64,000 bases of DNA from Lysobacter sp. (GCA_030151365.1 JASLDW010000018.1:13914-77913); one strand, 5' to 3'; positions 43,682 to 54,011 are shown, numbered from the stretch's first letter. Notes: generated from the letters alone by a model not told the origin. A program made the numbers and translations.

Positions 43682-46600
43682 ATGCGGCGGCATATCCACC
43701 TCGCCGGAAAATCGCTCTATTACGCGATCGGTGTGTGCCTGCTGCTGCTGGCCTTGCTCACCGGCGCGTTGAGCCGGTTGATGCCGTGGATCGAGGAGCA
43801 TCCCAACGAAGTGCGCGCATGGTTGAGCGAACGCGCCGGGCGCCCGGTGCAGTTCGCCAGCGTGCACGCGCGCTGGACACGTCGTGGTCCCTTGCTGTCG
43901 CTGAGCGATCTCACCGTCGGTTCGCCGGGCAATCCGTTGCGCCTCGGCGATGCCGAACTGCTGGTCTCGCAATACACCGGCTGGTTGCCCGGCCATCGCC
44001 TGACCGAACTGCGTTTGCGCGGCATCCACGTCAACCTGCAGCGCGACGACGACGGCACCTGGCATGTGCGTGGGTTGCCGGGGCAGACCAATGGCGGCGA
44101 TCCGCTGACGACGCTCGAGCCGCTCGGCGAATTGCAGGTGATCGGCGGCAGCCTGACGCTGGATGCGCAATCGTTGGGGTTGCACGCCGACATCCCGCGC
44201 ATCGACGTGCGCACGCAGGTCAACGGTGCGCGCGTGCGCGTCGGCATGCGTGGCTGGCTCAAGGGCGTCTCGACACCGACCTTCGCCACGATGGATTTCG
44301 ATCGCCGTAGCGGCGATGGTCGCGTCTACGTCGGCAGCCGCGGTCTCGACCTGAAGGGCTACCAGGGTTTCCTGCAGTTGTTCGGCGTTGCGCTCGCCGG
44401 TGGCCACGGCAGTGGCGAGGCGTGGCTGGACGTCGGTGCGCGACGGGTGACCAGGCTGGTCAGCCGCAGCGACTTCAGCGATGTGCTGTTGCGCTCCAGC
44501 ACCCCGGGATCGACCGCCACGCCGGTGCTGTTGCAGCGCGTACAGGGATTGGCCGGGTATCGCCATTCCGGGACCGATTGGCGACTGGACGTGCCGGCGC
44601 TCACCATCACCCGCGCGGGAGCGACGCAGACGCTGGACGGATTGAACGTAGTCGGGGGCAGTCGTCTCTCGGCTGCAGTCGCACGCGTCGATTTGCCGAT
44701 GGTGGCATCGATCGCCGCATTGTCGGATCGAGTGCCCGCGGGCCTCGCACGCTGGCTGGCGGAAGCGCAGCCGCAGGGCAGCCTGCGCGACGTGCGCCTG
44801 GCCGGCAGCGCGGAACAGCCGCGCGTGACCGCGACCGCCGATCGCCTGGGCTTCCGCGCCGTTGGCCACGCGCCTGGCGTGAGCGGAGTGAGCGGGCGCA
44901 TGATCGGCGATCGCGATGGCGGCGCGCTGGCCTTCGATCCGGCGAGTCGTTTCACCTTCGATTGGCCGAGCGGTTTCGGCGTGCCGCATACCTACCAGCC
45001 CAACGGCAACATCGTCTGGTATCGCGATGGCGACGGCTTCGGTTTCGGCACCGACGCCTTGCACCTGTCGTCGCCCGAAGTCACGGTGGACGCGCGCGGC
45101 GGCCTGCGCTGGCAGGGCGATGGCACGCGGCCGCTGATCGGCATCGCCGCCGACGTCACCAGCCAGACGCCGGTGACGGCGTCGCACGGCTACTGGGTGA
45201 ACTACATGATGCCGAAGGCGACCGTCGACTGGTTGAACATGGCATTGGTCGGTGGTCATATCGAACGCGCGCATGCAGTGGTGTCCGGCGATCTCGACGA
45301 CTGGCCGTTCCGCAACAACAGCGGCCTGTTCGAAGTCGATGCCGACGTGCGCGATGCGGTGTTGAAGTTCCAGCCCGACTGGCCCGAATTGCGCGGCAAG
45401 CTCACCCATGTGCAATTCCTCGGCGCCGGCATGCACATCGAGACCGATGGCACGATCGCCGGCGTCAACATCAGCCATGCCGTGGCCGACATTCCGAATT
45501 TCGACAAGGCCGAGCTGACCATCAAGGCCGATGGCAACGGCGACGCCAAGCAGATGCTTCAACTGTTGCGCCAGAGCCCGCTGGAGAAGGATCTCGGCTC
45601 GGTGTTCGCGCAGCTCGATGTCGGTGGCCCGGCGCGCACCAGCCTCACCCTGTTCCTGCCGTTCCACGACGATCTGCCCTACAAACTCGACGGCATCGCC
45701 ACGCTCGATGGCGCGAAGCTCGCCCATCGCGAATACGGGCTGCGCTTCGACAACGTGCGCGGCAGTGCGAAGTACGACCGCAGCGGATTCGTCGCCGATG
45801 GCTTGAATGTGGTGCATGAAGGCCAACCCGGCACGCTCGACCTGCGCGCGGGCGGCGATGTGCGCGATCGCGACAACGTGTTCGAAGCCGCGCTGGAAGG
45901 CGCGTTCGGCGCGCGCGAATTGCTGGCGCGCGTGCCCGACCTGAAATGGATGCAGCCGCATGTCGATGGGCGCTCGCGCTGGACGGTGGCGGTGGATGTA
46001 CCGAAAGGCGCGAGCGCGGCGGCGGTCAATCGCGTCGAGCTGCGCTCGGACCTGGTCGGAACGAAGCTCGATCTCCCCGCGCCGTTCGCGAAGGCCGCCG
46101 CCACGGCATTGCCGTCGGTGATCACCTTGCCGCTGCCGCTGGGGCAGGGCGATATCGGGGTCAAGCTGGGCCGCATGGTCAACGTGCGGGCGCGCAGCGC
46201 GAACGGGCGCACCGGCATCGCGATGGCGATGGGCGACGGCAATCCCGAAGCGCCGCCCGATTCCGGGCTGGTGGTGACCGGCCATGCGCCGAGCCTGGAC
46301 GCGCCGGCGTGGCTGGCGATGACCGGGGGCGACAACAGTTCCTTTGTATTGAAACGCCTCGACATCACCACCGATCGCCTCTTGCTCGGCGCGGCGACGT
46401 TCCCGGCGTCGCGCCTGCGGATGACGCCGAGCGGCAACGGCTACCTGGTGCAGGTGCAGGGCGATGCGCTGCAAGGGCAACTGACGATTCCCAATGCGAG
46501 CAATGCCACCATCAGCGGCAAGTTCGATCGCGTGCACTGGGCGCCGCCACAGGGCGCGGCAGGCGCGGCGGCATCGACGTCTTCCTCGAACACCGATATC

Positions 46601-47425
46601 GATCCCGCGCACATCCCGCCGCTGGCGTTCGACATCAACGACCTGCGCATCGGCGCGCTCGCGTTCAACACCGCGGTATTGCGCACGCGCCAGGTCGCCG
46701 GCGGATTGCAGGTGGATCGGCTCGACCTGCAATCGCGCCAGCAGCACATCGCCGCGACCGGCAGCTGGCTGGGCAAGGGGCGCGCTGCGCAGACGCGCGT
46801 GCAGGCGCGGCTGGATACCCAGGACTTCGGCGCACTGATCGACGGCCTTGGCATGAAGGGGCAACTCGGCGACGGCAAGGGAAGCGTGTTGCTCGATCTG
46901 CGCTGGTCGGGCGCGCCGATCGATGCCAGTGGCGCCGCCTTGGCGGGATCGATGAACATCGACATGCGCGATGGACAGTTGGTGAAAGTGCAGCCGGGCG
47001 TCGGTCGCGTGCTCGGCCTGCTCAGCCTTGCCCAGCTGCCGCGCCGGCTCACGCTCGACTTCCACGATTTCTTCGACAGCGGTTTCCGCTTCAACAGCGT
47101 CACCGGCGACATCCGCTTCGATGGCGGAAAGGCGCACAGCAACAACCTGGCGATCAAGGGCTCGGCGGCCGACATCCGCATCGAGGGCGCCGCCGACATG
47201 GCCGCGCAGCAGTTCGACCAGACCATTCATGTCTACCCCAAGACCGGCAACGTGCTCACCGCGGTCGGTGCGCTCACTGGCGGTCCCGTGGGCGCGGCGA
47301 TCGGCGCGGTGGCCGGCGCGGTGCTGCGCAAGCCCTTCAGCCAGATGGCCGAGAAAACCTATCGTGTCACCGGGCCATGGAGCGATCCGAAGGTGCAGGA
47401 AACGGGGAAGGCGGCGGCGCAATAG
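43682..47425 (+). CDS. yhdP: AsmA-like protein YhdP (phospholipid transport to the outer membrane)
   Basis: The 1247-residue protein has one N-terminal membrane helix (about residues 11-35) and a very long periplasmic part rich in beta strands, with the DUF3971/AsmA-like end VTGDIRFDGGKAHSNNLAIKG and a C-terminal KPFSQMAEKTYRVTGPW. YhdP and the related TamB and YdbH move phospholipids between the membranes. Its place between rng and tldD is conserved. I use ATG 43682; a TTG one codon earlier is possible. Confidence 0.92.
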   Translation: MRRHIHLAGKSLYYAIGVCLLLLALLTGALSRLMPWIEEHPNEVRAWLSERAGRPVQFASVHARWTRRGPLLSLSDLTVGSPGNPLRLGDAELLVSQYTGWLPGHRLTELRLRGIHVNLQRDDDGTWHVRGLPGQTNGGDPLTTLEPLGELQVIGGSLTLDAQSLGLHADIPRIDVRTQVNGARVRVGMRGWLKGVSTPTFATMDFDRRSGDGRVYVGSRGLDLKGYQGFLQLFGVALAGGHGSGEAWLDVGARRVTRLVSRSDFSDVLLRSSTPGSTATPVLLQRVQGLAGYRHSGTDWRLDVPALTITRAGATQTLDGLNVVGGSRLSAAVARVDLPMVASIAALSDRVPAGLARWLAEAQPQGSLRDVRLAGSAEQPRVTATADRLGFRAVGHAPGVSGVSGRMIGDRDGGALAFDPASRFTFDWPSGFGVPHTYQPNGNIVWYRDGDGFGFGTDALHLSSPEVTVDARGGLRWQGDGTRPLIGIAADVTSQTPVTASHGYWVNYMMPKATVDWLNMALVGGHIERAHAVVSGDLDDWPFRNNSGLFEVDADVRDAVLKFQPDWPELRGKLTHVQFLGAGMHIETDGTIAGVNISHAVADIPNFDKAELTIKADGNGDAKQMLQLLRQSPLEKDLGSVFAQLDVGGPARTSLTLFLPFHDDLPYKLDGIATLDGAKLAHREYGLRFDNVRGSAKYDRSGFVADGLNVVHEGQPGTLDLRAGGDVRDRDNVFEAALEGAFGARELLARVPDLKWMQPHVDGRSRWTVAVDVPKGASAAAVNRVELRSDLVGTKLDLPAPFAKAAATALPSVITLPLPLGQGDIGVKLGRMVNVRARSANGRTGIAMAMGDGNPEAPPDSGLVVTGHAPSLDAPAWLAMTGGDNSSFVLKRLDITTDRLLLGAATFPASRLRMTPSGNGYLVQVQGDALQGQLTIPNASNATISGKFDRVHWAPPQGAAGAAASTSSSNTDIDPAHIPPLAFDINDLRIGALAFNTAVLRTRQVAGGLQVDRLDLQSRQQHIAATGSWLGKGRAAQTRVQARLDTQDFGALIDGLGMKGQLGDGKGSVLLDLRWSGAPIDASGAALAGSMNIDMRDGQLVKVQPGVGRVLGLLSLAQLPRRLTLDFHDFFDSGFRFNSVTGDIRFDGGKAHSNNLAIKGSAADIRIEGAADMAAQQFDQTIHVYPKTGNVLTAVGALTGGPVGAAIGAVAGAVLRKPFSQMAEKTYRVTGPWSDPKVQETGKAAAQ

Positions 47426-47490
47426 CTTGATTTTCCGCGCTTTCACCCCGACATGAGATGATCGCTTCCTCGTTTTCCGCCGGGAAATCC

Positions 47491-48933
47491 ATGCAAAACC
47501 CGCTCCAGATCGCCAGTTCCACCTTGCTGGTTCCATCCGGGCTCGACCTGCAACGCCTCGATCCCGCCTTCGCCGCGCTGATGGGCAAGGGCATCGATTT
47601 CGGCGACCTCTACTTCCAGCATGCCCGCCGCGAGAGCTGGAGCATCGAGGACGGCATCGTCAAGGACGGCGCGCATTCCATCGACCAGGGTGTCGGCGTG
47701 CGCGCGATCAGCGGCGAAAAGACCGGGTTCGCCTATTCCGGCGACATCAGCGCACAGGCCTTGCTGGAAGCGGCCGGCGCCGCGCGAGCGATCGCGCGCG
47801 ATGGCGGCGTCCATGCGCCGCAGGCGCTGGTGTCGCGCGCGCAGGGCACGCTGTATCCCGCGCTCGATCCCGTCGATGCGTTGTCGAACGACGCCAAGGT
47901 CGATGCCTTGCGCAGGATCGACGCATTGGTGCGCAGTCTCGACCCGCGGGTGAAGCAGGTGATGGTCGGGATCTCCGGCGGCGTCGACACCGTCCTCGTC
48001 GCCAACAGCGCAGGCGTGCTCGCCGCCGACGTGCGTCCGCTGGTGCGGATGAACGTGCAGGTGATCGTCGAGCAGAACGGTCGTCGCGAATCCGGCTACG
48101 CGGGCTTCGGCGGACGTTATTCGTATGATGAACTATTGGGCGACGGCAAACCGGAAAAATTCGCGCGCGAGGCCTTGCGCGCCGCGCTGCTGAATCTCGA
48201 AGCGGTCGATGCGCCGGCGGGCGTGATGCCGGTGGTGCTCGGCAACGGCTGGACCGGCGTGCTGTTGCACGAAGCGGTCGGCCACGGGCTGGAAGGCGAT
48301 TTCAACCGCAAGGGCACTTCGACCTACGCCGGACGCATGGGCCAGCGCGTGGCGTCGCCGGGCGTGACGATTGTCGACGACGGCACGCTCGCCGGTCGTC
48401 GCGGTTCGCTCAACATGGACGACGAAGGCACGCCGACCCATTGCACGACGCTGATCGAGGACGGCGTGCTCACCGGCTACATGCAGGACACGCTCAATGC
48501 GCGGTTGATGGGCACTGAATCGACCGGCAACGGTCGCCGCGAGTCGTATGCGCACACGGTGATGCCGCGCATGACCAACACCTACATGCTCGCCGGAACA
48601 CATTCGCCGGACGACATGATCCGCAGCGTGAAACGCGGCCTGTACGCGGTGAACTTCGGCGGCGGACAGGTCGACATCACCAGCGGCAAGTACGTGTTCT
48701 CCGCGACCGAGGCCTACCTGATCGAGGACGGCAAGGTCACCGCGCCGGTCAAGGGGGCGACGCTGATCGGCAACGGCCCGGAAACGATGCAGCGGGTGAC
48801 GATGGTCGGCCACGACCTGGCGCTCGACGACGGCGTCGGCGTCTGCGGCAAGGACGGACAGTCGGTGCCGGTCGGCGTCGGCCAGCCATCGCTGTTGATC
48901 AGCGAAATGACCGTGGGTGGAACGCAGGCGTGA
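47491..48933 (+). CDS. tldD: Metalloprotease TldD
   Basis: TldD forms a heterodimer with TldE (PmbA) that degrades unfolded peptides and matures some modified peptides and antitoxins. The 480-residue product carries the zinc motif HEAVGHGLEGD (HExxxH type, about residue 258) and the C-terminal FGGGQVDITSGKYVFS and GNGPETMQRVTMVG. The ATG at 47491 is preceded by GGGAAA; upstream codons to 47458 show no family sequence. pmbA lies 0.6 kb downstream with darP between on the other strand. Confidence 0.95.
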   Translation: MQNPLQIASSTLLVPSGLDLQRLDPAFAALMGKGIDFGDLYFQHARRESWSIEDGIVKDGAHSIDQGVGVRAISGEKTGFAYSGDISAQALLEAAGAARAIARDGGVHAPQALVSRAQGTLYPALDPVDALSNDAKVDALRRIDALVRSLDPRVKQVMVGISGGVDTVLVANSAGVLAADVRPLVRMNVQVIVEQNGRRESGYAGFGGRYSYDELLGDGKPEKFAREALRAALLNLEAVDAPAGVMPVVLGNGWTGVLLHEAVGHGLEGDFNRKGTSTYAGRMGQRVASPGVTIVDDGTLAGRRGSLNMDDEGTPTHCTTLIEDGVLTGYMQDTLNARLMGTESTGNGRRESYAHTVMPRMTNTYMLAGTHSPDDMIRSVKRGLYAVNFGGGQVDITSGKYVFSATEAYLIEDGKVTAPVKGATLIGNGPETMQRVTMVGHDLALDDGVGVCGKDGQSVPVGVGQPSLLISEMTVGGTQA

Positions 48934-48944
48934 AAACCGCGCGC

Positions 48945-49541
48945 TCAGGCGTCGCTGGAATCGTCGTCGGCGACGTCGGCATCGAAGTCGTGCGGCGCGG
49001 CGCTGCCGCCCTCGAACGCGTTGCGGATCTCGCGGAACAATTCGCGGAACGCGCGCGGCGGCTTGTGGCGCGCGGCTTCGTCTTTGGCGTTGCGCACCAG
49101 CTGGCGCAGGCGCTGGCGATCGGCATCCGGATGCGCATAGACGAAGGCCGCCATCGCGTCATCGCCGCCTTCGATCAGGCGCAGGCGCCATTCCTCGGCG
49201 CGATGCATGTCGGCGACCTGGCGCTTCGAGCCCTCGCTGTGCGCATCCAGCGCGTCGCGGATCGCATCCAGCACTTCGTCGTCCTGGCGGCGCATCTGCT
49301 TGGCGAGAAAGGCAATCTGGCGCTTCTTCGCGATGTGCGAGGTGATGCGGCGGGCATCGTGCAGGTGCGGCAGCAGTTCTTCCGGGATCGGCAGCGCCGC
49401 CAACTGGCCGCTGGCGAGGCCGGTCAGGGTTTCGGCCAGTTCCAGCACGTCGAGCGCCTCGCGCCGCTGCTGGCTGCGGCTGGCGCCAAGGAATTCACCG
49501 GTTTCGGAATCGCGACCGCGCACCACATTCTCCAGTTCCAA
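48945..49541 (-). CDS. darP: Ribosome biogenesis factor DarP (YjgA/DUF615)
   Basis: The 198-residue product is the YjgA/DUF615 protein that associates with the 50S subunit late in assembly. It has the family core SRSQQRREALDVLELAETL, LPHLHDARRITSHIAKKRQ and RRQDDEVLDAIRDALD, and an acidic C-terminal tail. As in E. coli and many relatives it is adjacent to and divergent from pmbA; here the two starts are only 17 bp apart, so their promoters must overlap. Confidence 0.93.
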   Translation of the reverse strand: MELENVVRGRDSETGEFLGASRSQQRREALDVLELAETLTGLASGQLAALPIPEELLPHLHDARRITSHIAKKRQIAFLAKQMRRQDDEVLDAIRDALDAHSEGSKRQVADMHRAEEWRLRLIEGGDDAMAAFVYAHPDADRQRLRQLVRNAKDEAARHKPPRAFRELFREIRNAFEGGSAAPHDFDADVADDDSSDA

Positions 49542-49558
49542 GCATCAAGGATACGCCA

Positions 49559-50926
49559 TTGAACACGTCCGACCTGTCCATCGCCCATCCCGGCGACGAT
49601 AGCCCGCAGAAGATCGAAGCCCTGTCGGTGCTGGCACAGCGGGTGCTGGAGTTGTGCAGGACCAGCGGCGCGACCCAGGCCGAAGTCGATTGCTCGGAAT
49701 CGCGGGGCTTGAGTACCTCGGTGCGGATGGGCGCCGTGGAAACGGTGGAATCGACCCGCGACCGCGGAGTCTCATTGACCGTCTATTTCGGCCAGCGCAA
49801 GGGGTCGGCCAGTACCGGCGATTTCTCCGACGCCAGCCTGGCGGCGACGGTCGAGCACGCCTGCACCATCGCCCGGTACACCGAAACAGATCCGGCCGCG
49901 GGACTCGCCGATCCGGAGCGGATGGCGCGCGAATTGCGCGAGTTCGACCAATGGCACCCGCAGCATTTCGATGCCGACGCGATGATCGCGCAGGCGCTGG
50001 CCTGCGAGCAGGCCGGTCGCGATGCCGACGCGCGCATCCGCAATTCCGATGGCTGCTCCAACTCGGCCAGCGAAAGCGTCAGCGTCTATGCCAACTCGCA
50101 CGGCTTCATCGGCCATGAGCGCGAGACCCAGTACAGCCTGTCGTGCGCGTTGATCGCGGGCGAGGGCGACGGCATGCAGCGTGACGGCTGGTATACCGCC
50201 GCACTGCGGCCCGATGCGCTGGAGTCGGCGCAAGCGGTCGGTCGTCGTGCAGCCGAACTCACGGTCGCGCGCCTTGATCCGCGCGGATTGCCGACGGGTT
50301 CGCTGCCGATCGTGTTCACGCCGGAAGTCGCGCGCTCGCTGGTCGGGCATTTCATCGGCGCGGTCTCGGGTGGCGCCTTGTATCGCCACGCCAGCTTCCT
50401 GGTCGACCACGCCGGCAGGCAGGTGTTCCCGGACTGGGTGTCGATGGTCGAACAGCCGCACCTGATGGGCGGCTTCCGCTCGACCTCGTTCGATGCCGAA
50501 GGCACCGCGACGCAGACCTCGCCGCTGGTCGCCAATGGCGTGTTGCAGCGCTATGTGCTCGGAAGTTATTCGGCACGCAAGCTGGGTTTGCAGAGCACGG
50601 CAAACGCCGGCGGCATCTACAACCTGGATGTCGCGGGCAATGTCGACGGCCTTGAAGCCATCATCGCCAACCTGCCGCGCGCCCTGCTGGTCACCGAATT
50701 GATGGGGCAGGGCGTCAACACCGTGACCGGCGACTATTCGCGCGGCGCGGCCGGCTACCTGATCGAGAACGGCAAGCGCGTGCATCCGGTCGATGGCGTG
50801 ACCATCGCCGGCAACCTGCGCGACATGTTCATGGCGGTCGAGGCGATCGGCCGCGACATCGATCCGCGCTCGTCCACCCGCATGGGTTCGTTGCTGGTCG
50901 GGAAGATGACCGTCGCCGGCGGCTGA
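49559..50926 (+). CDS. pmbA: Metalloprotease-associated protein PmbA (TldE)
   Basis: PmbA/TldE is the non-zinc partner of TldD. The 455-residue product has the TldD/TldE fold with GVSLTVYFGQRKGSAST, NSDGCSNSASESVSVYANSHGF, YVLGSYSARKLGLQSTANAGG and ELMGQGVNTVTGDYSRGAAGYLIENG, and no HExxxH motif, as expected for TldE. Translation starts at TTG 49559. tldD is 0.6 kb upstream. Confidence 0.94.
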   Translation: MNTSDLSIAHPGDDSPQKIEALSVLAQRVLELCRTSGATQAEVDCSESRGLSTSVRMGAVETVESTRDRGVSLTVYFGQRKGSASTGDFSDASLAATVEHACTIARYTETDPAAGLADPERMARELREFDQWHPQHFDADAMIAQALACEQAGRDADARIRNSDGCSNSASESVSVYANSHGFIGHERETQYSLSCALIAGEGDGMQRDGWYTAALRPDALESAQAVGRRAAELTVARLDPRGLPTGSLPIVFTPEVARSLVGHFIGAVSGGALYRHASFLVDHAGRQVFPDWVSMVEQPHLMGGFRSTSFDAEGTATQTSPLVANGVLQRYVLGSYSARKLGLQSTANAGGIYNLDVAGNVDGLEAIIANLPRALLVTELMGQGVNTVTGDYSRGAAGYLIENGKRVHPVDGVTIAGNLRDMFMAVEAIGRDIDPRSSTRMGSLLVGKMTVAGG

Positions 50927-50994
50927 AGCGGCCGGTTGGCCCGGTCGCCTGGCTGGCGTACCATCGACTCAAACCAATATCGAGAGGGGCAACG

Positions 50995-51369
50995 ATGGAC
51001 GAACAGACGACGACCGCCGGGACATCCGGAATCAGCGCAGACGAGCGGCAGTGGGGGATGATCGCGCATCTGTCGGCATTGGCAGGGCTGATCGTGCCGT
51101 TCGGCCATCTGCTTGGCCCGCTGATCGTGTGGCTGGTGAAGAAGGACACGATGCCCTTCGTCGACGATCAGGGCAAGGAAGCGTTGAACTTCCAGATCAC
51201 CCTGTCGATCGCGTTGTTCGTCTGTTTCCTGTTGATCTTCGTGGCCATCGGGATCGTGCTGATGCCGCTGGTCGGCCTGGCGGGCCTGGTACTTGCCGTC
51301 ATCGCCGGGATCAAGGCCAATGAAGGCGTGGCGTACCGCTACCCATTCACCTTGCGCCTCATCAAGTGA
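50995..51369 (+). CDS. DUF4870 (Tic20-like) small membrane protein, copy 1
   Basis: The 124-residue product has a cytoplasmic start ERQWGMIAHLSALAG, the DUF4870 signature FVDDQGKEALNFQITL, two or three hydrophobic helices and the family end VAYRYPFTLRLIK. The family resembles Tic20 but has no assigned role in bacteria. AGAGGGGC precedes the ATG. A second member (54105-54545) lies on the far side of the DUF1800/DUF1501 pair. Confidence 0.85.
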   Translation: MDEQTTTAGTSGISADERQWGMIAHLSALAGLIVPFGHLLGPLIVWLVKKDTMPFVDDQGKEALNFQITLSIALFVCFLLIFVAIGIVLMPLVGLAGLVLAVIAGIKANEGVAYRYPFTLRLIK

Positions 51370-51451
51370 CAAACCCGTAATGTCGTAGACGCGCGTCAAC
51401 CCGTTGCGGTTGGCGCGCGTTCCCGTGGCAGGTACTTCCACGAGTCCTGCC

Positions 51452-52855
51452 ATGGCGCAGCCCGTCGCTGTAATCACTGCCGTCAATCGCTTCGGGCTGG
51501 GTGCGCGCCCGGGCGAGCTTGCCGATGCCGCGAGCGATCCGCATGGCTGGTTGTTGTCGCAACTGTCCGCGGGGGCCGAAGTCCTTCCCGATGCCTTGCC
51601 GAACAGCCTGGACTACCTGCGCCAGGAGGGCACCGTGCGCGACCTGCGCAAGATGGCGAAGGATTCGAACGGCGACATGATGGCGCAGCAGGCGGCCAAG
51701 GACGCCGAGAAAGACCTGCGCCAACGCATCCGTCAGGAAATCGCCCTGCGCCAGCAGGTCGCGGTGGTCACCGCGCGCAGCTTCCCGGAGCGCATCGTCC
51801 GCTTCTGGTCGAACCACTTCGCCATTTCCACCGACAAGAACATCGCGGCGTCGTTCGCCGCGCCGATGGAACGCGAGGCGATCCGTCCCCATGCCTTCGG
51901 CAAGTTCTCCGATCTGCTGCTGGCGATCGAGACGCATCCGGGCATGCTGCTCTATCTCGACAACACCCAGTCGATCGGCGTCGATTCGAAGGCGGGCATG
52001 CGCGCGCGCAATGCGCCGAATCCGAAGGCGGCGCGCCGGGGCCTCAACGAGAACCTCGCGCGCGAAATCCTCGAACTGCACACGCTGGGCGTCAACGGCG
52101 GCTATGCGCAGGGCGACGTGATCGAACTGGCGAAGGCGATCACCGGCTGGAGCCTGCAGCGTCCGCAGGATACTTCGCGCACCGGCGCGCCGTTCCAGTT
52201 CAACGCCAACACGCACGAGCCCGGCGATCGCCGCGTGCTCGGCAAACGCTATCGGGAAGAGGGCGAGGCACAGGGACGTGCCATTTTGGCGGATCTCGCG
52301 CTGCATCCGGCGACGGCACAGCACCTGTCGTTCAAGCTGGCGCGGCACTTCGTCGCCGACCAGCCACCGCCGCCGCTGGTGGCCGCGATGGCGAAGGCGT
52401 ATCTCGCATCCGGCGGCGATCTGTCGACGCTCTATTCGACGATGGTGAAGCACCCGCTGGCGTGGGCGCCGACCGCGCGCAAGTTCAAGACGCCGCAGGA
52501 TTTCCTGGTGTCGTCGATGCGCGCGCTGACGCTCGATGGACAGAAGGACGCCGCGCGCACGCTCGACCTGCAGGCGCGCATGGGACATCCGGTGTTCCAG
52601 CCGCGTTCGCCGGCGGGATTCGCCGATACTGCCGCCGATTGGTCCGGTCCAGATGCCTTGTTCAAGCGCGTGCAGGCGGCGCAGACGCTGGCCGACGCCG
52701 CGCCGCAGGCCAGCACCGATCCCGTGCAGCTGGCGACGCGCGCGCTCGGCGAGGGCATGGATGCGGAAACACTGCTCGCGGTGCGTCGTGCCGAATCGCC
52801 GCGCCAGGGCATCGCCCTGCTGCTGGCCAGTCCGTCCTTCCAGTGGAGAGCCTGA
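51452..52855 (+). CDS. DUF1800 family protein
   Basis: The 467-residue protein belongs to DUF1800, usually encoded beside a DUF1501 protein; the pair has no proven function. It shows NRFGLGARPGELADA at the start, FPERIVRFWSNHFAIS, NLAREILELHTLGVNGGYAQGDV and HLSFKLARHFVADQPP. No signal peptide is visible from ATG 51452, nor from an in-frame TTG at 51404, although the partner has a Tat signal. The DUF1501 gene follows after one base. Confidence 0.9.
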   Translation: MAQPVAVITAVNRFGLGARPGELADAASDPHGWLLSQLSAGAEVLPDALPNSLDYLRQEGTVRDLRKMAKDSNGDMMAQQAAKDAEKDLRQRIRQEIALRQQVAVVTARSFPERIVRFWSNHFAISTDKNIAASFAAPMEREAIRPHAFGKFSDLLLAIETHPGMLLYLDNTQSIGVDSKAGMRARNAPNPKAARRGLNENLAREILELHTLGVNGGYAQGDVIELAKAITGWSLQRPQDTSRTGAPFQFNANTHEPGDRRVLGKRYREEGEAQGRAILADLALHPATAQHLSFKLARHFVADQPPPPLVAAMAKAYLASGGDLSTLYSTMVKHPLAWAPTARKFKTPQDFLVSSMRALTLDGQKDAARTLDLQARMGHPVFQPRSPAGFADTAADWSGPDALFKRVQAAQTLADAAPQASTDPVQLATRALGEGMDAETLLAVRRAESPRQGIALLLASPSFQWRA

Positions 52856-52856
52856 G

Positions 52857-54011
52857 ATGGCCCTGAGCCGACGCCAATTCCTGATGGCGGGCGCCGCCGC
52901 ATCGCTGGTCGGAACGCTTCCGAAGTTCGCGCTGGCCGCAACCTCGACGAACGACACCCGCCTGGTTGTGGTGTTGCTGCGCGGCGGCCTCGACGGACTG
53001 CATGCGCTACCGCGTCCGAACGACAACGACTACCTGCGCCTGCGCGGCGCGCTCGGCGAAGCGGCGATCAAGGATGCGCACGCGATCGATGGCGGTTTCG
53101 CACTGCATCCGTCGCTGACGTTCGCATCGCAACTGTATGCGGCGAAGGAGTTCCTGCCGATCGTCGCGGTGGCGCCGCCGTACCGCGAGCGTTCGCATTT
53201 CGAGGCGCAGGATTGCGTCGAGAACGGCACGCAGGGTCCGGGCGGGCGCAGTGGCTGGATGAACCGTTGCGTGCACGAACTTGGCGGATCGAGCGGCCTG
53301 GCGATCACCGCGGTGATGCCATTGATCATGCGCGGCAATGGCGCCGCGACCACGTGGTCGCCGCCGCTGGCGCACGCGATCGATCCGATCCTGATGCAGC
53401 GCCTCCAATTGCTATATGCGCGCGATCCGATGCTGGGGCCGGCATTCGCGCGCGCCGGCGCCGACGAGAATGACACCACCGCCAAGGCCGGCGACAAGCG
53501 CGGGCACCTCGCCGATGCGCTGGGTGCCGCCGCGCATTTCATGTCGGCGGCCGATGGCCCGCGCATCGCCTTCGTCGAGGACACCGGCTGGGATACCCAC
53601 TACAACCAGGCCGGCATCCTGCAGCGCAAGCTGTTCGAGCTGGATTCCGGCCTGCAGGCGTTCAAGAGCAGCGGTGACGCGATCTGGCCGCGCACGGCGA
53701 TCGTGGTCGTCACCGAATTCGGACGCACGGCTGCCGTCAACGGCACCAATGGCACCGACCACGGCACCGGTGGCGTCGCCTTCCTCGCCGGTGGCGCGGT
53801 GAATGGCGGACGCATCGGCGGGACATGGCCGGGGCTCGCCAATTCGCAGCTCAACCAGCAGCGCGACCTGCTTGCGACCAGCGACATGCGCGGGCTGTTC
53901 AAGGGCGTGCTGGAGTCGCACCTGGGCGTATCCGCGGCCGCCAGCGATGCTCGCGTGTTCCCGGCCAGCACCGATGTCGCGTCGATGCGCGGGCTGATCC
54001 GCGCTGCCTGA
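52857..54011 (+). CDS. DUF1501 family protein with Tat signal
   Basis: The 384-residue protein begins with a twin-arginine signal SRRQFLMAGAAASLVG, so it is exported folded to the periplasm. DUF1501 proteins have a sulfatase/alkaline-phosphatase-like fold; here LVVVLLRGGLDGLHALP, EDTGWDTHYNQ, VVVTEFGRTAAVNGTNGTDHGTGG are the recognisable parts, with Asp/His/Thr residues at the positions expected for metal binding. It sits one base after the DUF1800 gene in the usual order. Confidence 0.9.
   Translation: MALSRRQFLMAGAAASLVGTLPKFALAATSTNDTRLVVVLLRGGLDGLHALPRPNDNDYLRLRGALGEAAIKDAHAIDGGFALHPSLTFASQLYAAKEFLPIVAVAPPYRERSHFEAQDCVENGTQGPGGRSGWMNRCVHELGGSSGLAITAVMPLIMRGNGAATTWSPPLAHAIDPILMQRLQLLYARDPMLGPAFARAGADENDTTAKAGDKRGHLADALGAAAHFMSAADGPRIAFVEDTGWDTHYNQAGILQRKLFELDSGLQAFKSSGDAIWPRTAIVVVTEFGRTAAVNGTNGTDHGTGGVAFLAGGAVNGGRIGGTWPGLANSQLNQQRDLLATSDMRGLFKGVLESHLGVSAAASDARVFPASTDVASMRGLIRAA

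Noticed and set aside
42062..47536. Open frame of 1824 codons on the minus strand across maf, rng and yhdP
   Set aside because: Same codon-bias effect; the genes on the plus strand are recognised family members in conserved order.
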